Assembly (NCBI GenBank): GCA_963840925.1
Contig: CAWJAY010000035.1
Coordinates: 1 to 64,000, forward strand
Direction: 5' to 3'
From: DATAOG01 sp963840925
GTDB lineage: Bacteria > Pseudomonadota > Alphaproteobacteria > Geminicoccales > Geminicoccaceae
Length of the DNA: 64,000 nt
Part shown: positions 24,070 through 34,354 of the stretch, in pieces
How the letters are laid out: the number at the start of each line of letters is the position of its first letter
Position numbering within the stretch: the first letter of the stretch is position 1
Notes under the pieces: model-generated
What the model was told of the DNA's origin: nothing
What the model saw: the letters and a program-made list of their open reading frames with translations, nothing else
The model's database searches: none
Position numbers and translations under genes: made by a program

Positions 24070-25152
24070 ATGATCACCGCGCTCAGCGAACGCTCCAGAC
24101 AGATTTTCCGCCAGATCGTCGATACCTATGTCGAGACCGGTGAGCCGATCGGCTCCCGGACACTCGCGCGGCGGGCCGATCAGCACCTGTCGGCGGCGAC
24201 GATCCGCAACGTGATGGCCGATCTCGAGGACGCCGGCCTCTTGTACGCGCCGCACACCTCCGCCGGCCGGGTGCCGACCGATCTCGGCTTTCGGATGTAC
24301 GTCGACGGCCTGCTCGAGGTCGGCCATCTGAGCGAGGAGGATCGGGCCGGCATCGACAGCCGCTGCGCCGGCGCCGGGCGCAGCGTCGAGGCGATGCTGA
24401 GCGACGCCAGCGGCGCGCTCGCCGGGCTGTCGCACTATGCCGGTCTGGTGCTGGCCCCCAAGACCGAGCACCCGTTCAAGCAGATCGAGTTCATCCCGCT
24501 CAGCCCCGGGCGGGCGCTGGTCGTGGTGGTCGCCAGCAACGGCATGGTCGAGAACCGGTTGATCGAGGTCCCGGTCGGGATCGGCGCTTCCAGCCTGGTC
24601 GAGGCCGGCAACTATCTGACCGCGCGCCTGACCGGTCGATCGTTTGCCGAAGCCCGCGAGATCATGGAGCGCGAGATCGCCGAGCGGCGCAGCGAACTCG
24701 ACGCTTTGACCAGCAAGGTGGTCGAGGCGGGGCTCGCGACCTGGTCGGGCGGGCCCTCGGCCGACCAGGGCGTGCTGATCGTGCGCGGCCAGGCCAAGCT
24801 CCTGGACGACGTCACCAACCTCGCCGACCTGGAGCGGATCCGGACCCTGTTCGAGCTGCTCGAGACCAAGAGCAACCTGGTCCGCCTGATCGAGCTGGTC
24901 CAGCGCGCGGCAGGCGTCCAGATCTTCCTCGGCGCCGAGAACGAGCTGTTCGCGATGACCGGCTGCTCGGTCGTGGCGGCACCCTATACGGTCGGCGGGA
25001 ACGCGCCCGCCGGCGCGGCCAGGATCGTCGGCGCGATCGGCGTGATCGGTCCGATCCGGATGAACTACGCGCGGATCATTCCGATGGTGGACTACACCGC
25101 CCGGGTGGTCTCGCGCCTCCTGGGCAGCAGGGATCAAGAGCTGAGGCCATGA
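24070..25152 (+). CDS. hrcA: Heat-inducible transcription repressor HrcA
   Basis: 360 aa. The N-terminal winged helix has FRQIVDTYVETGEPIGSRTL and LSAATIRNVMADLEDAGLL followed by PHTSAGRVPTDLGFRMYVD, the diagnostic HrcA block. The central GAF-like part contains QIEFIPLSPGRALVVVV, and the C-terminal part has IFLGAENELFAMTGCSVV and GVIGPIRMNYARIIPMVDY, all canonical. HrcA binds CIRCE elements of groESL and related genes and needs GroEL for activity. The gene overlaps grpE by four bases (ATGA), the usual alphaproteobacterial arrangement. It has its own predicted promoter at 23995. Confidence 0.96.
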   Translation: MITALSERSRQIFRQIVDTYVETGEPIGSRTLARRADQHLSAATIRNVMADLEDAGLLYAPHTSAGRVPTDLGFRMYVDGLLEVGHLSEEDRAGIDSRCAGAGRSVEAMLSDASGALAGLSHYAGLVLAPKTEHPFKQIEFIPLSPGRALVVVVASNGMVENRLIEVPVGIGASSLVEAGNYLTARLTGRSFAEAREIMEREIAERRSELDALTSKVVEAGLATWSGGPSADQGVLIVRGQAKLLDDVTNLADLERIRTLFELLETKSNLVRLIELVQRAAGVQIFLGAENELFAMTGCSVVAAPYTVGGNAPAGAARIVGAIGVIGPIRMNYARIIPMVDYTARVVSRLLGSRDQELRP

Positions 25153-25817
25153 CTGAGACCGGACGATCCGAGGACTTCGAGGGGCCGGAAGCGACCGAGC
25201 CCCAGGCAGGCGGCGGGCCGACCACCGACCAGGCCGGCGCCGAAATCCCGCCCGGGGCCGAGCCGCCGGCCGAGGTGCTGGGGCGCGAGGCCGAGCTTGA
25301 GACCGAGCTGGCGGCGACCAAGGAACGCCTGCTGCGGGCGCTGGCCGAGACCGAAAACCTGCGCCGGCGCGCCGCCCGCGAGGTCGAGGAGGCGCACAAA
25401 TACGCGATCACGGGCTTTGCCCGCGAACTGCTCGAGGTCGCCGACAATCTCAGCCGGGCGCTGACCAGCATCCCGCCCGCGGCGCGCGAGCAGAGCGAGC
25501 TGGTCCAGAGCCTGGCCGACGGCGTGGCGCTGACCGAGCGGACCCTGCTCGCCGCCTTCGAGCGCCATCAGATCGCCAAGGTCGTGCCCGAGCTCGGCGA
25601 GAAGTTCGACCACAACCGCCACCAGGCGATGCTTGAGCTCGAGACCGCGGAGCATCCGCCGGGCACGGTCGCCCAGGTCATGCAGCCGGGCTACGTGATC
25701 GCCGACCGGCTGCTCCGGCCGGCGCTGGTCGCGGTCGCCAAAGCCCCCCGGGCCGACAATGGCAACGGCCAACCGATCCCGATCCGCTCCGGCCAGCGTC
25801 TCGACACGACCGCCTGA
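25149..25817 (+). CDS. grpE: Nucleotide exchange factor GrpE
   Basis: 222 aa. A long acidic N-terminal tail (about residues 1-45, rich in E, P and G) precedes the coiled-coil with ATKERLLRALAETENLRRRA, the signature of GrpE's long helix. The C-terminal beta domain contains GEKFDHNRHQAML, GTVAQVMQPGYVIADRLLRP and VAVAK, all conserved. The protein releases ADP from DnaK as part of the heat-shock chaperone cycle. The ATG overlaps the hrcA stop (ATGA), so the two are translationally coupled. The next 290 bases before argG show no gene. Confidence 0.96.
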   Translation: MTETGRSEDFEGPEATEPQAGGGPTTDQAGAEIPPGAEPPAEVLGREAELETELAATKERLLRALAETENLRRRAAREVEEAHKYAITGFARELLEVADNLSRALTSIPPAAREQSELVQSLADGVALTERTLLAAFERHQIAKVVPELGEKFDHNRHQAMLELETAEHPPGTVAQVMQPGYVIADRLLRPALVAVAKAPRADNGNGQPIPIRSGQRLDTTA

Positions 25818-26109
25818 TACGGCGGGCGCTCGAGACGCCGACCCGGTCAGCGAGCGCGCGATCGCACAAACTCCCAGTGCTCGTCGCCAGTCGCAGACCG
25901 GGACCTCGCCATCATCCGGCGCCGCGCGACGTCGACGGGCATCTATTCGTCGGCGCCGGCCGCGACGCGCTTGCGCCTCGCGATCTGTGCGGCATCGGCG
26001 GCGCTGATCGCGCCCCGCCCCACCCGTTGACAAGCCGGTCCGGCGCGCCACCATGCCGCCCGGTCACGGCGCGGCGCGGCCGCGCGCTGGCCGAGCTTGG
26101 GGAACGAAC

Positions 26110-27319
26110 ATGGCGGATGGCGTCGACAAGGTCGTGCTGGCCTATTCCGGGGGCCTCGACACCTCGGTCATCCTGCGCTGGCTGCAGGACCGCTACCGTT
26201 GCCAGGTGGTGACCTTCACCGCCGACCTCGGCCAGGGCGAGGAGCTGGAGCCCGCGCGCGCCAAGGCCGAGCTGATGGGTGCCGCGCCGATCTACATCGA
26301 GGACCTGCGCGAGACCTTCGTCGCCGACTACGTCTTCCCGATGTTCCGCGCCAATGCGCTCTACGAGGGCACATACCTGCTCGGCACCTCGATCGCGCGG
26401 CCGCTGATCGCCAAGGCGCCTGGTCGAGATCGCGCGCGAGGTCGGCGCCGATGCGATCGCCCACGGTGCGACCGGCAAGGGCAACGACCAGGTCCGCTTC
26501 GAGCTCTGCGCCTACGCGCTCAACCCGAAGATCAAGGTGATCGCGCCCTGGCGCGAGTGGGACCTGGGCTCGCGCGCGGCGCTGATCGAGTACGCCGAGC
26601 GCCATCAGATCCCGATCCCGCGCGGCAAGCGCGGCGAGCCGCCCTACTCACGGACGCCAATCTGCTGCACATCTCATACGAGGGCCGCGCGCTCGAGGAT
26701 CCCTGGCGCGAGCCCGACGCGGCGATGTTCACCGCACCGTGGCGCCCGAGGAGGCGCCCGACGCGCCGACCTACGTCGAGCTCGAGTTCGCGCGGGGCGA
26801 CCCGGTCGCGATCGACGGCGAGCGGCTGTCGCCCGCGACGCTGCTCGCGCGCCTGAACGAGCTCGCCGGCGCCAACGGCATCGGCCGGCTGGATCTGGTC
26901 GAGAACCGCTTCGTCGGCATGAAGTCGCGCGGCGTCTACGAGACGCCCGGCGGCACCGTCCTCTTGGCGGCGCACCGCGGCGATCGAATCGATCACGCTC
27001 GACCGCGGCGCCGCGCATCTCAAGGACGAGCTGATGCCGCGCTACGCCGAGCTGATCTACAACGGCTTCTGGTTCAGCCCCGAGCGCGCTGATGCTGCAG
27101 GCGCTGATCGACCAGAGCCAGGCCAACGTCGCCGGCACCGTCCGGCTCAAGCTCTACAAGGGCAGCGTCCAGGTGGTCGGGCGCAAGGCGCCGCGCAGCC
27201 TCTACGATGACGCGCTCGCGACCTTCGAGGCCGACAGTGTCTACGACCAGCGGGACGCCGAAGGCTTCATCAAGCTGAACGCGCTTCGCCTGCGCGTGCT
27301 GGGTCGCGCGCACGGCTGA
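26110..27319 (+). pseudogene. argG: Argininosuccinate synthase, broken by five single-base indels
   Basis: The ATG at 26110 follows GGGGAACGAAC and gives VDKVVLAYSGGLDTSVILRW, with the PP-loop SGGLDTS. The frame then changes near 26418 (EIAREVGADAIAHGATGKGN in the next), near 26647 (DANLLHISYEGRALEDPWRE), near 26730 (APEEAPDAPTYVELEF), near 26980 (AIESITLDRGAAHLKDELMP) and near 27085, ending in LYDDALATFEADSVYDQRDA and a TGA at 27317-27319. Taken together the protein is complete. All breaks are one base and lie in GC runs. The enzyme joins citrulline and aspartate in arginine synthesis, normally needed for growth, so assembly error is likelier than loss. The next gene overlaps the stop (TGATG). 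Confidence 0.85.
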
Positions 27320-27942
27320 TGTCGCGGCGGGGCACCGTCGACTTCTTCTACGGCCTCGGCAGCCGGTACTCGTACCTCGCCTCGACCCAGATCGCGCGTC
27401 TCGAGGCGGACACCGGCTGCCGGGTGCGCTGGCGGCCGCTCTGGAGCGCCGAGCTGTTCAGAGCCCGCGGCGCCGATCCGTTTCACGGCCGGCCGGTCTC
27501 GGGCCAGTACGACGGGGCCTGGCGGCGCTTCGATGCCGAATGCTGGGCCGACTACTATGGCGTGTCCTTCCGCGAGCCCGAGAACGTCGGTTTCGAGCCG
27601 CTGCGGCTGGCGCTCGCCGCCACCGCGGCCGAGCGCCTGGGCGCCGTCGAGCCGTTCAGCCGCCGGCTGTTCCAGGCGGTCTTCGTCGACGGCAGCTCGC
27701 CGCTCGATGATCCGGCCTGTCGGCAGCTCGCCAGCGAGGTCGGGCTCGATCCGACCCGCTTCGCGCTGGCGCTCGACGAGCCCGCGACCGCCGCCGACCT
27801 CGCGGCGACCGTCGCCGACGCGCTCTCGGCAGGCGTTTTCGGCGTGCCGAGCTTCGTGCTCGACGGCCACGCCTACTTTGGCAACGACCGGCTGCCGATC
27901 GTCCGGCACGTGCTCCAAAAGAAGCTCAGCTCGACCGCCTAG
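27319..27942 (+). CDS. DsbA-family thioredoxin-like isomerase (2-hydroxychromene-2-carboxylate isomerase/GST-kappa type)
   Basis: 207 aa. The N-terminus VDFFYGLGSRYSYLASTQI has the family's F-x-x-x-x-S-x-Y-S-Y segment, where the serine takes the place of the DsbA cysteine pair. Near the C-terminus AGVFGVPSFVLDGHAYFGND has the cis-proline P-S-F-V loop and the typical G-V-F-G-V-P. The members act on aromatic pathway intermediates or glutathione adducts, but the substrate here is unknown. The ATG overlaps the argG stop (TGATG), so it is translationally coupled to argG, although a metabolic link is not obvious. Its 3' end overlaps the stop of the convergent HAD gene by four bases. Confidence 0.85.
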   Translation: MSRRGTVDFFYGLGSRYSYLASTQIARLEADTGCRVRWRPLWSAELFRARGADPFHGRPVSGQYDGAWRRFDAECWADYYGVSFREPENVGFEPLRLALAATAAERLGAVEPFSRRLFQAVFVDGSSPLDDPACRQLASEVGLDPTRFALALDEPATAADLAATVADALSAGVFGVPSFVLDGHAYFGNDRLPIVRHVLQKKLSSTA

Positions 27943-28816
27943 CGCCAGCGAAAGCGTGACAGGACCCAGTCCGGCCTGGCGCCGTACTCGGCCTCCAGCC
28001 GCTCGAGCGCAGCCGCATTGGCGCTGGGGCCGCGGGCCATATCGAACAATGGCGCATGGATGCCGCCCATGATCAGCGCGGTCGCGAGCCCCATGCCGGC
28101 CCCGCCGGCGATGTCGTGGGCGACCGAATCGCCGATCACCAGGACCCCGCCTCGCGGCAGCGGTGCCAGCGCCTCGAGGCAGAGCTGCCAGACCGGCCGG
28201 TGCGGCTTGCCGACGTAGGCGACCCGACCGCCCAGGTCCTCGTAGTGCCTGGCAACCGCGCCCGGCGCGATCCCGAAGGCGCCGCCCGGCAGGACCGAGA
28301 CCACGTCCGGGTTGGCGCAGACCATCGGCAGGTCGCGGGCCGCCGCCTGCTCGAGCGCAGCGGCGAACTGCTCCAGGCGGGCGTCGTTTTCGATCCCGGC
28401 CAGCAGCAGGAAGTCCGCGCGCTGGACGTCGGGGACCACCTCCAGGCCCTGATGCTCGGTCAACGAACGATCGCCGCCGCGCGACCAGAGCACGCAGCGC
28501 CGGCCGAGACCGGCGAACGCGGGGTCCGTCCGCCCGGCGAGTGCCTGCCACGTCGCCTCGCCCGAGGTGACCAGGGCATCGTACAGCTCGGCGCCGATGC
28601 CAAGCTCGGCCAGACGCTGCCGGTTGATCGCGGCGCGCTTGCCCGAGTTGCTGAGCAGCACGACCCGCTTGCCGGCGGCGCGCAGCTCGGCGAGGCACTC
28701 GAGCGCGTCCGGTAAGGCGTCCGGCCGTCGTGCAGCACGCCCCACTGGTCGACGATGAAGCCCGGAAAACGCGAGGCAAGGTCGGCGAGCCCGGAGCAGA
28801 AGGTCGGCTCAACCAT
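27939..28816 (-). CDS. HAD-superfamily class IIA hydrolase (TIGR01459-type), N-terminus frameshifted
   Basis: From ATG 28816 the first 32 residues read FPGFIVDQWGVLHDGR, where the D-x-W-G-V-L-H-x-G is the nucleophile strand of HAD IIA hydrolases. Near 28725 the frame shifts by one base and continues as PDALECLAELRAAGKRVVLL, SNSGKR (motif II), VGKPHRPVWQLCLEALAPL and VIGDSVAHDIAGGAGMG (motifs III and IV). The C-terminal cap is typical. Alphaproteobacterial members of TIGR01459 are found near sugar or cofactor genes and are of unknown substrate. One indel explains everything; the remainder is intact. It converges with the isomerase gene, overlapping its stop by four bases. Confidence 0.8.
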
Positions 28817-29005
28817 CGCAGTCCCGCCGTTCCGCGCCCAGGCCAACCCATAGGCGAATCCAAGCCCTAAGGCTCACCTTCCAGTTTAGACAGCCCGGCC
28901 GAGCATTTCAATGTTCCGGCGAACTCGAACGAGTTCCTGGCTTGGCCGGCCGCAGCTGGCCCCATAGGCTGCGGCGGGGGAGACGGGCTCGCGGGGGGCG
29001 GGGTG

Positions 29006-30549
29006 ATGAGCCAGGGCGCATGCATCGGCCTCGACGTCGGCACCACCGGGGTCAAGGGGATCGTGGTCGCCGCCGACGGCGGCGTGATCGCCAGCGCCAG
29101 CGCCGGCTATCCGCTGCTAACGCCGCGGCCGGGGTGGACCGAGCAGGCGCCGGAGGCCTGGTGGCAGGCGACCTGCGCCGTGCTGCGGGCGCTCCAGGCC
29201 AAGGTGTCGGGTCCGGTCGCGGCGATTGGGCTCGCGGGCCAGATGCATGGGGCGGTGTTCCTGGACGCCGATGGCCAGGTGATCCGGCCGGCGATCTTGT
29301 GGAATGATCAGCGGACCGCGGCGGAATGCGCCGAGATCGAGCAGCGGGTCGGCGCCGGCCGGCTGCGCCAGATCGCCGGCAACCCGGCGCTGACCGGCTT
29401 TCAGGCGCCGAAGATGCTCTGGCTCGCGCGCCACGAGCCGGCCGCCTATGCGCGGGTCCGCCATGTGCTGCTGCCCAAGGACTTCATCCGTTATCGCCTG
29501 ACCGGCGGGCTCGCGACCGACGCGTCCGATGCCGCCGGCACGCTGCTGCTCGATCTGGCCGCGCGCGACTGGTCGGACGAGATGCTGGGCGCGCTCGCGA
29601 TCCCGCGGGCCTGGCTGCCGCGGGTGCACGAGGGGCCGGAGGTCACCGGCAGCATCTCCAGCGCCGGCGCGCGTGCAAGCGGCCTGCCCGAAGGTCTGCC
29701 GGTGGTCGCGGGCGGCGGCGACAACGCCGCGGCCGCGATCGGGTCGGGCGTGATCCGGCCGGGCACCGGCCTGGTCTCGCTCGGCACCTCAGGCGTCTGT
29801 TCGCGCCGAGCGGCGGGCTCGAGATCGACCCGGGCGGGGCTTTGCACGCGTTCTGCCACGCCGTGCCCGGCCAGTACCATCTGATGGGCGTCGTGCTGTC
29901 CGCGGCGGGCAGTCTGCGCTGGTATCCGCGACCTGCTCGGCGCGCCCGATCGGGGCGATTCGTCGACGAACTGATCGCCGCAGCGGCCGGGGTCGGGCCG
30001 GGCGCGGACGGCCTCGTCTTCCTGCCCTACCTAAGCGGCGAGCGCACGCCGCACATGGACCCGCACGCGCGCGCGGCCTGGATCGGGCTGACGCTCGCCC
30101 ACGATCGGCGCCATCTGGCGCGCGCGCTGCTCGAGGGCGTAGCTTCGCGCTCAAGGACTCGCTGGTGCTGATGCAGCGGCTAGGGGTCAGGCCCGACCGG
30201 CTCTAGGCGGTCGGCGGCGGCGCGCGCAGCCCGAGTCTGGCGCCAGATGCTCGCAGCGGTGCTGGGGGTCCGCCTGCAGCGGCTCGCGGTCGAGGAAGGA
30301 CCGGCGCTCGGCGCCGCGCTGCTCGCCGCGGTCGGCGCCGGCGTGCACGCGGACGTCGAGGCCGCGGTCGCGGCCGCGGTCCGCACCGAAGGCGAGGCCG
30401 AGGCGCCGACGCCCAATCTTTGCGCCCGCTATGCCGAGCTCTACCGGGACTTCGCCGCCCTGTATCCGGCGCTGCAGGGCACCGGCCTCTGGCGCGAGCC
30501 CGGCAGCCGCGGCCACGCCGCTCGTCGGCTAGCCAATTTCAGGAAGTGA
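29006..30549 (+). pseudogene. xylB: Xylulokinase (FGGY family), frameshifted
   Basis: ATG 29006 follows a GGGGGGCGGGG site (a GTG three bases earlier is possible). The first 260 codons are intact: CIGLDVGTTGVKGIVV (phosphate loop), GLAGQMHGAVFLDADGQ and PAILWNDQRTAAE, a clear xylulokinase N-terminus with GQMHG. From about 29805 the frame shifts: FAPSGGLEIDPGGALHAFCH continues in the +1 frame, RDLLGAP near 29930 and onward, FLPYLSGERTPHMDPHARAA, then LKDSLVLMQRLG near 30150, VWRQMLAAVLGVRLQRLAVE in another, and the stop at 30547-30549. At least four one-base indels are needed. The kinase phosphorylates D-xylulose or a related ketose. It starts a short cluster with a second FGGY kinase and an SDR. 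Confidence 0.8.
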
Positions 30550-30557
30550 ACCGAGCG

Positions 30558-32153
30558 ATGATCTACCTAGAGATATCACCGCGCCCGGGATTGGAGAGCC
30601 GACGCCGATGCAGCAGGCAGCGGATCGTGTCGGCCTTCGACGCCGGCAGGGCGCACGAGCGGTCGCCTTCGACCGGGCAGGATGCGCGTCCAGGCGGCCC
30701 GGTCTGAGCCCGGTCGCGCTGCACGAGCACGCGCCGAGCAGGACCACGGGCGAGACCTGGCAGGCGGCCGCCGCAGTGCTGCGCCAGCTCGCCAGCCTGC
30801 CCGGAGCTGGCCCGGCGGACCGCGGCGCTGGCGCTCACCGGGCCGGCCGGCGGCATCCTGGCTGATCGACGAGGACGGCGATCCGGTCATGCCGGCCTGG
30901 CCCGCCGCCCGACCGGCGGGCGCGTTCGATGGTCGAGCGCTGGCAGCAGGCCGGGCTCGCCGCCAGGCTGCAGGCGATCACCGGGGTCGCCCCCGACGCC
31001 AGCCGATCCAAGCCCAGCTCGCGTGGCTGCGTCCGGCACCGGCACGAGGTCGCTCGAGCGCGCGGCGAGCGCGTTCTGCGGCAGGGACTGGCTCTATTTC
31101 TGCTGCACCGGCGAGCGCGCGACCGAGGCCCGCCGAAGCGGTCGCGAGCTTCGGCAACCACCGCACCCGCGCCTACGACCCGGCGGTCCTGCAGCTGCTC
31201 GGCCTGCAGGAGCTCGAGCGGCTGCTGCCGGCCGTGATCGACGCCACCCGCCACCAGGGCACATTGGCCCGGACCGCGGCCGCCGCGAGCGGTCTGCGCT
31301 CGGCACGGCGGTCGTGCTGGCGCCGCCGAACCTGGTGGCGAGCGCGCTCGCGGCCGGCCTCACCGACGCGAGCGATGATCTGGCCGGCTCGATCTTCGAT
31401 GCCACCAGCTGCCAACTGCGCGTCCTGCCGCGACCGGCACGAGACGACGGGTCGGGGCCGTCGTCGAACTCGCTGCTGCCGTTCCCGGCGTCGAAAGCCT
31501 CGGCTCGCGGTCAGTCCCAGCCCGGGCGGCGCCGACCTCGACTGGCTGGTCGGGCTTGGGGTTCAGCTGCTGGCCGACACCGGCCTGATCGGCATCGCGG
31601 CGCGACGAGCTGCAGGCGGTATTCGAGCGCAAGGCCGCCCAGGCGCGGCCGGGGACGCTGCTGGTCCAGCCGTTCCTGGCCGGCGCCGGCCAGCTCGAGA
31701 ACGCCGCGGCGCGCGCGCACGTGCTCGGGCTCGGCCGCGAGACCACGATCTATGATCTGATGCGCGCGCTGCACGAGGGGCAGGGTTTCGCCGCGCGGCA
31801 TGAGCCATGCCGGCCTCGGCCCGCCGCCGGCCGAGATCCGCGCTGATCGAGCGCACCGCGTCGAGCGTCCGCTGCGGCGCGCGATCCTCGCCGCCTGCAT
31901 GGGCGCGCCGGTCCGACGGGTCGAGCGCGCGGCCCCGGCCGCCGCCGGCGCTGCCCTGTTCGCCGCGCTGGCGCTCGGCCACTATCGCAATCTCGCCGAG
32001 GCGGGCCGGGAGTGGGTGCTGCCCTGGCTCGGCGAGCCGGAACCGGTCGATCCCGACCTTGCGACGCGCTACGGCCAGCTGTACCCGATCCATTGCGGCG
32101 CGCTGCCGGTGACCAGCGGGATCGCCCAGGCGCTCGACCGCGCCGCGTCCTGA
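30558..32153 (+). pseudogene. Second FGGY-family carbohydrate kinase (polyol-type), heavily frameshifted
   Basis: Starts eight bases after the xylulokinase stop; the exact start is unclear because the first 40 codons are scrambled. Readable segments in alternating frames are AVAFDRAG, TGETWQAAAAVLRQLASL, LIDEDGDPVMPAWP, ERWQQAGLAARLQAITG, CGRDWLYFCCTGERATE, FGNHRTRAYDPAVLQLLGLQ, GSIFDATSCQLRVL, GADLDWLVGLGVQLLADTGL and AAGAALFAALALGHYRNLAE near the end (stop at 32151-32153). The DWLYF-x-x-TGERAT-x-x-x and FGNxRTRAYD pattern fits EryA/erythritol- or L-ribulose-type FGGY kinases rather than glycerol kinase. At least eight indels are needed, so the sequence is unreliable or the gene is dead. Together with xylB and the SDR this would be a polyol or pentitol locus. 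Confidence 0.6.
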
Positions 32154-32158
32154 GTGGC

Positions 32159-32908
32159 TCAGATCGCGCTGGCGCCGCTGTCCATCGGCAAGATCGCGCC
32201 GGTGACCCGGCGCGCCTCGTCGGATGCCAGGTAGAGCGCCATGCGCGCCACGTCCTCGGGCTCGCTGGCGCCGAGCAGCGATTTCTGGAAGATCGGATCG
32301 TCGGTCGCGCAGCAGGCCCCGGACCCGCTCGGTCAGGATCACGCCCGGCGCGATCGCGTTGACCCGGATGCTGTCGCGCCGCCCACTGCAGCGCCAGCGC
32401 CTGGGTCAGCGCGCGCACGCCGCCCTTGGCGCTGGTGTAGGCGTCGGCGCCGGCGGTGCCGATCATCGCGCGGATCGAGGTCGTGTTGATGATCGAGCCG
32501 CCGCCGCCCGCGACCATCACCGGGATCGCGAAGCGGCAGCCGAGGAAGGTCCCGAACAGGTCGACCCCGATCGTCCGCCAGAACTCCTCGAGCGCGATCT
32601 CGGTGACCTTGCCGTCCCTCGACGTGGCGCCGCCCGCGTTGTTGTAGAGGACGTGCAGGCCGCCGAAGCGCTCGACCGTCGTCCGGACCGCGGCTTCGAC
32701 GCTCGCGGGCTCGCTGACGTCGGTCGCGACGAACAGCGCCTCGCCGCCCGCGTCCCGGATCGTCCTCACGGTCGCTTCGCCTTCGGCGCGGGCGATCTCG
32801 GCCACGACCACCCGGGCACCTTCGGCCGCGAACAGCCGGGCCGCGGCCCGGCCGATGCCCTGCCCGGCGCCGGTGATCAGCGCGAGTCTTCCCGTCCAGA
32901 CGACCCAC
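32159..32908 (-). pseudogene. SDR-family oxidoreductase, frameshifted
   Basis: Starts at GTG 32908, preceded by GAGGAG. The first few residues are in one frame (MGRLDGKT), then one base is extra and the next frame gives LITGAGQGIGRAAARLFAAE, with the TGxxxGIG nucleotide-binding motif. Continuing are LYNNAGGATSRDGKV (NNAG), INTTSIRAMIG and ADAYTSAKGGVRALTQALAL (catalytic Ser, Tyr and Lys). Near 32390 another indel leads to the frame with PGVILTERVR, and a further one near 32300 leads to ARMALYLASDEARRVTGAIL and a TGA at 32159-32161. The NAD-binding fold is complete once corrected. It is convergent with the second kinase and may act in the same sugar or polyol pathway. Confidence 0.75.
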
Positions 32909-32984
32909 GGCGGCTCTCCTCAGGTCCGAGGCTTGCAACCGGCCGAGCTTGGCCCTCTGATCCGCCCGTGTCCAGGGATCGACC

Positions 32985-33736
32985 TCAACCGCTCTGGCCG
33001 AGCCGCCAGGCGTAGAGCACGACCGCGACCGCGCTCGCAAGGTTGAGGCTCGAGACGCCCGGCCGCATCGGCAGCGCGAGGCACCGGCCGGCGCGGGCGC
33101 GCAGCTCCTGGCTCAGACCCCGGCGCTCGGAGCCGAAAACGAGAATGGCGCCCGCCGGCAGGCGGCCGGCGCGGAGCGGGTCGCCGGCCGGGTCGAGCGC
33201 GATCAGCGGCCGCGGCGTCGGCGGCAGCGCGTCGAGCCGTGCCACCGGCAGCGCGTAGTGCAGGCCGGCCGCGCCGCGCAAGGCCGCCGGATGCCAGGGA
33301 TCGAGCCGGCCCGGTGGTCAGCACGCCCGCGGCACCGGCGGCCGCGGCCGCCCGCACCGCGGCCCCGAGGTTGCCGAGGTGGCTCGGATTGTCCAGCAGC
33401 ACGAGCGGCGCGTCAGCCGGTCCGGCCAGCAGGCCCTCGACCGCAACCGGCGGGCGCAGCGCGATCGCCAGCACGTCGGCCGGCGCGCGGTGTCAGCCGC
33501 TCGAACTGCGCCGGCGCGACCAGGGTCAGATGCCGCTCGAGCCAGGGTCCGATATCGGGTGCCAGCCGCGCGGCGAGCGCCGCGAGCGGCGCCGCCCGCG
33601 CTGCCACCGCCAGCTCGATCGCGGCACCGAAGCGGAGCGCGTGCTTGAGCGGATGGAAACCCTCCAGCACGGCCCGCGCAGGATCGGTGCGCGCCGCGCG
33701 CACGCACTGGGCAAGCTTCGCTTCCGCATCGCTCAT
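32985..33736 (-). pseudogene. TrmH/SpoU-family RNA 2'-O-methyltransferase, frameshifted
   Basis: The N-terminal part (ATG 33736) reads KLAQCVRAARTDPARAVLEG, FHPLKHALRFGAAIELAVAA, a SpoU substrate-binding-domain start. An indel near 33500 leads to PLVLLDNPSHLGNLGAAVRA (motif 1), and another near 33300 leads to RGAAGLHYALPVARLDA, ILVFGSERRGLSQELR (motif 2, GSE-RG-LS) and LPMRPGVSSLNLASAVAVVL (motif 3). The three methyltransferase motifs are intact in sequence. The enzyme would methylate a ribose in tRNA or rRNA. Two single-base indels suffice to explain the breaks. Confidence 0.75.
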
Positions 33737-33813
33737 GTCACCCGCCCACCCGCGGCGTTGGCTGCTGCCGGAGCCGGTGGCACAATAGCGCCGACGCAGG
33801 CACCGGAGCGACC

Positions 33814-34322
33814 ATGACGCGATCGAGCGGCGAGGGCCTTGCTGATCCGATCAGTCGGCTGCGGCGCGCGGGCCTGGGCGACGTCGCGATGGTGACCGAT
33901 CTCAAGCGGCGCGCCTATGCCGGCTACGTCGCGCGGATCGGCGCCGAGCCGCAGCCGATGGTCGCCGACTACGGCGCGATGCTCGCCGACCACGAACTCT
34001 GGGTCATCGATCGCCCGGATGGCGCGGGCCTGCTGGCGGCGCTGGTGCTGCGCCAGGAGCCCTGCTGCCTTCCGGTCTGGAGCGTCGCGGTCGCGCCTGA
34101 GGCCCAGCGCCGGGGTCTCGGCCGGGCGCTGCTCGTGTTGCCGAGACCGAGGTCAGCCGCGGGCGCTGCTCGATCCGTCTGTTCACGAACGAACGCTTCA
34201 CCGAGAACCTCGCCCTCTACCACCGGCTCGGCTACGTCGAGACCGGCCGCGAGCGCTATCGTGGCCGGACCCTCGTGCACCTGCAGAAGCCGCTGGACCA
34301 GGCCGGGTCGAAGCTGGGATAA
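33814..34322 (+). pseudogene. GNAT-family N-acetyltransferase, frameshifted
   Basis: From ATG 33814 the first 110 residues are intact: LRRAGLGDVAMVTDLKRRAY, then LAALVLRQEPCCLPVWSVAVAPEAQRRGLGRA, which holds the acetyl-CoA loop Q-R-R-G-L-G-R-A. Near 34145 the frame shifts; the last strand is found in the next frame as RLFTNERFTENLALYHRLGY followed by VETGRERYRGRTLVHLQKPL and TAA at 34320-34322. That is the usual GNAT C-terminal fold. The substrate is unknown. One indel explains the break. Thirty-two bases on comes the exported protein gene at 34355 on the same strand. Confidence 0.75.
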
Positions 34323-34354
34323 CTTGGCAGCGGGCGGCAAGGCGGGAGGCAGCG

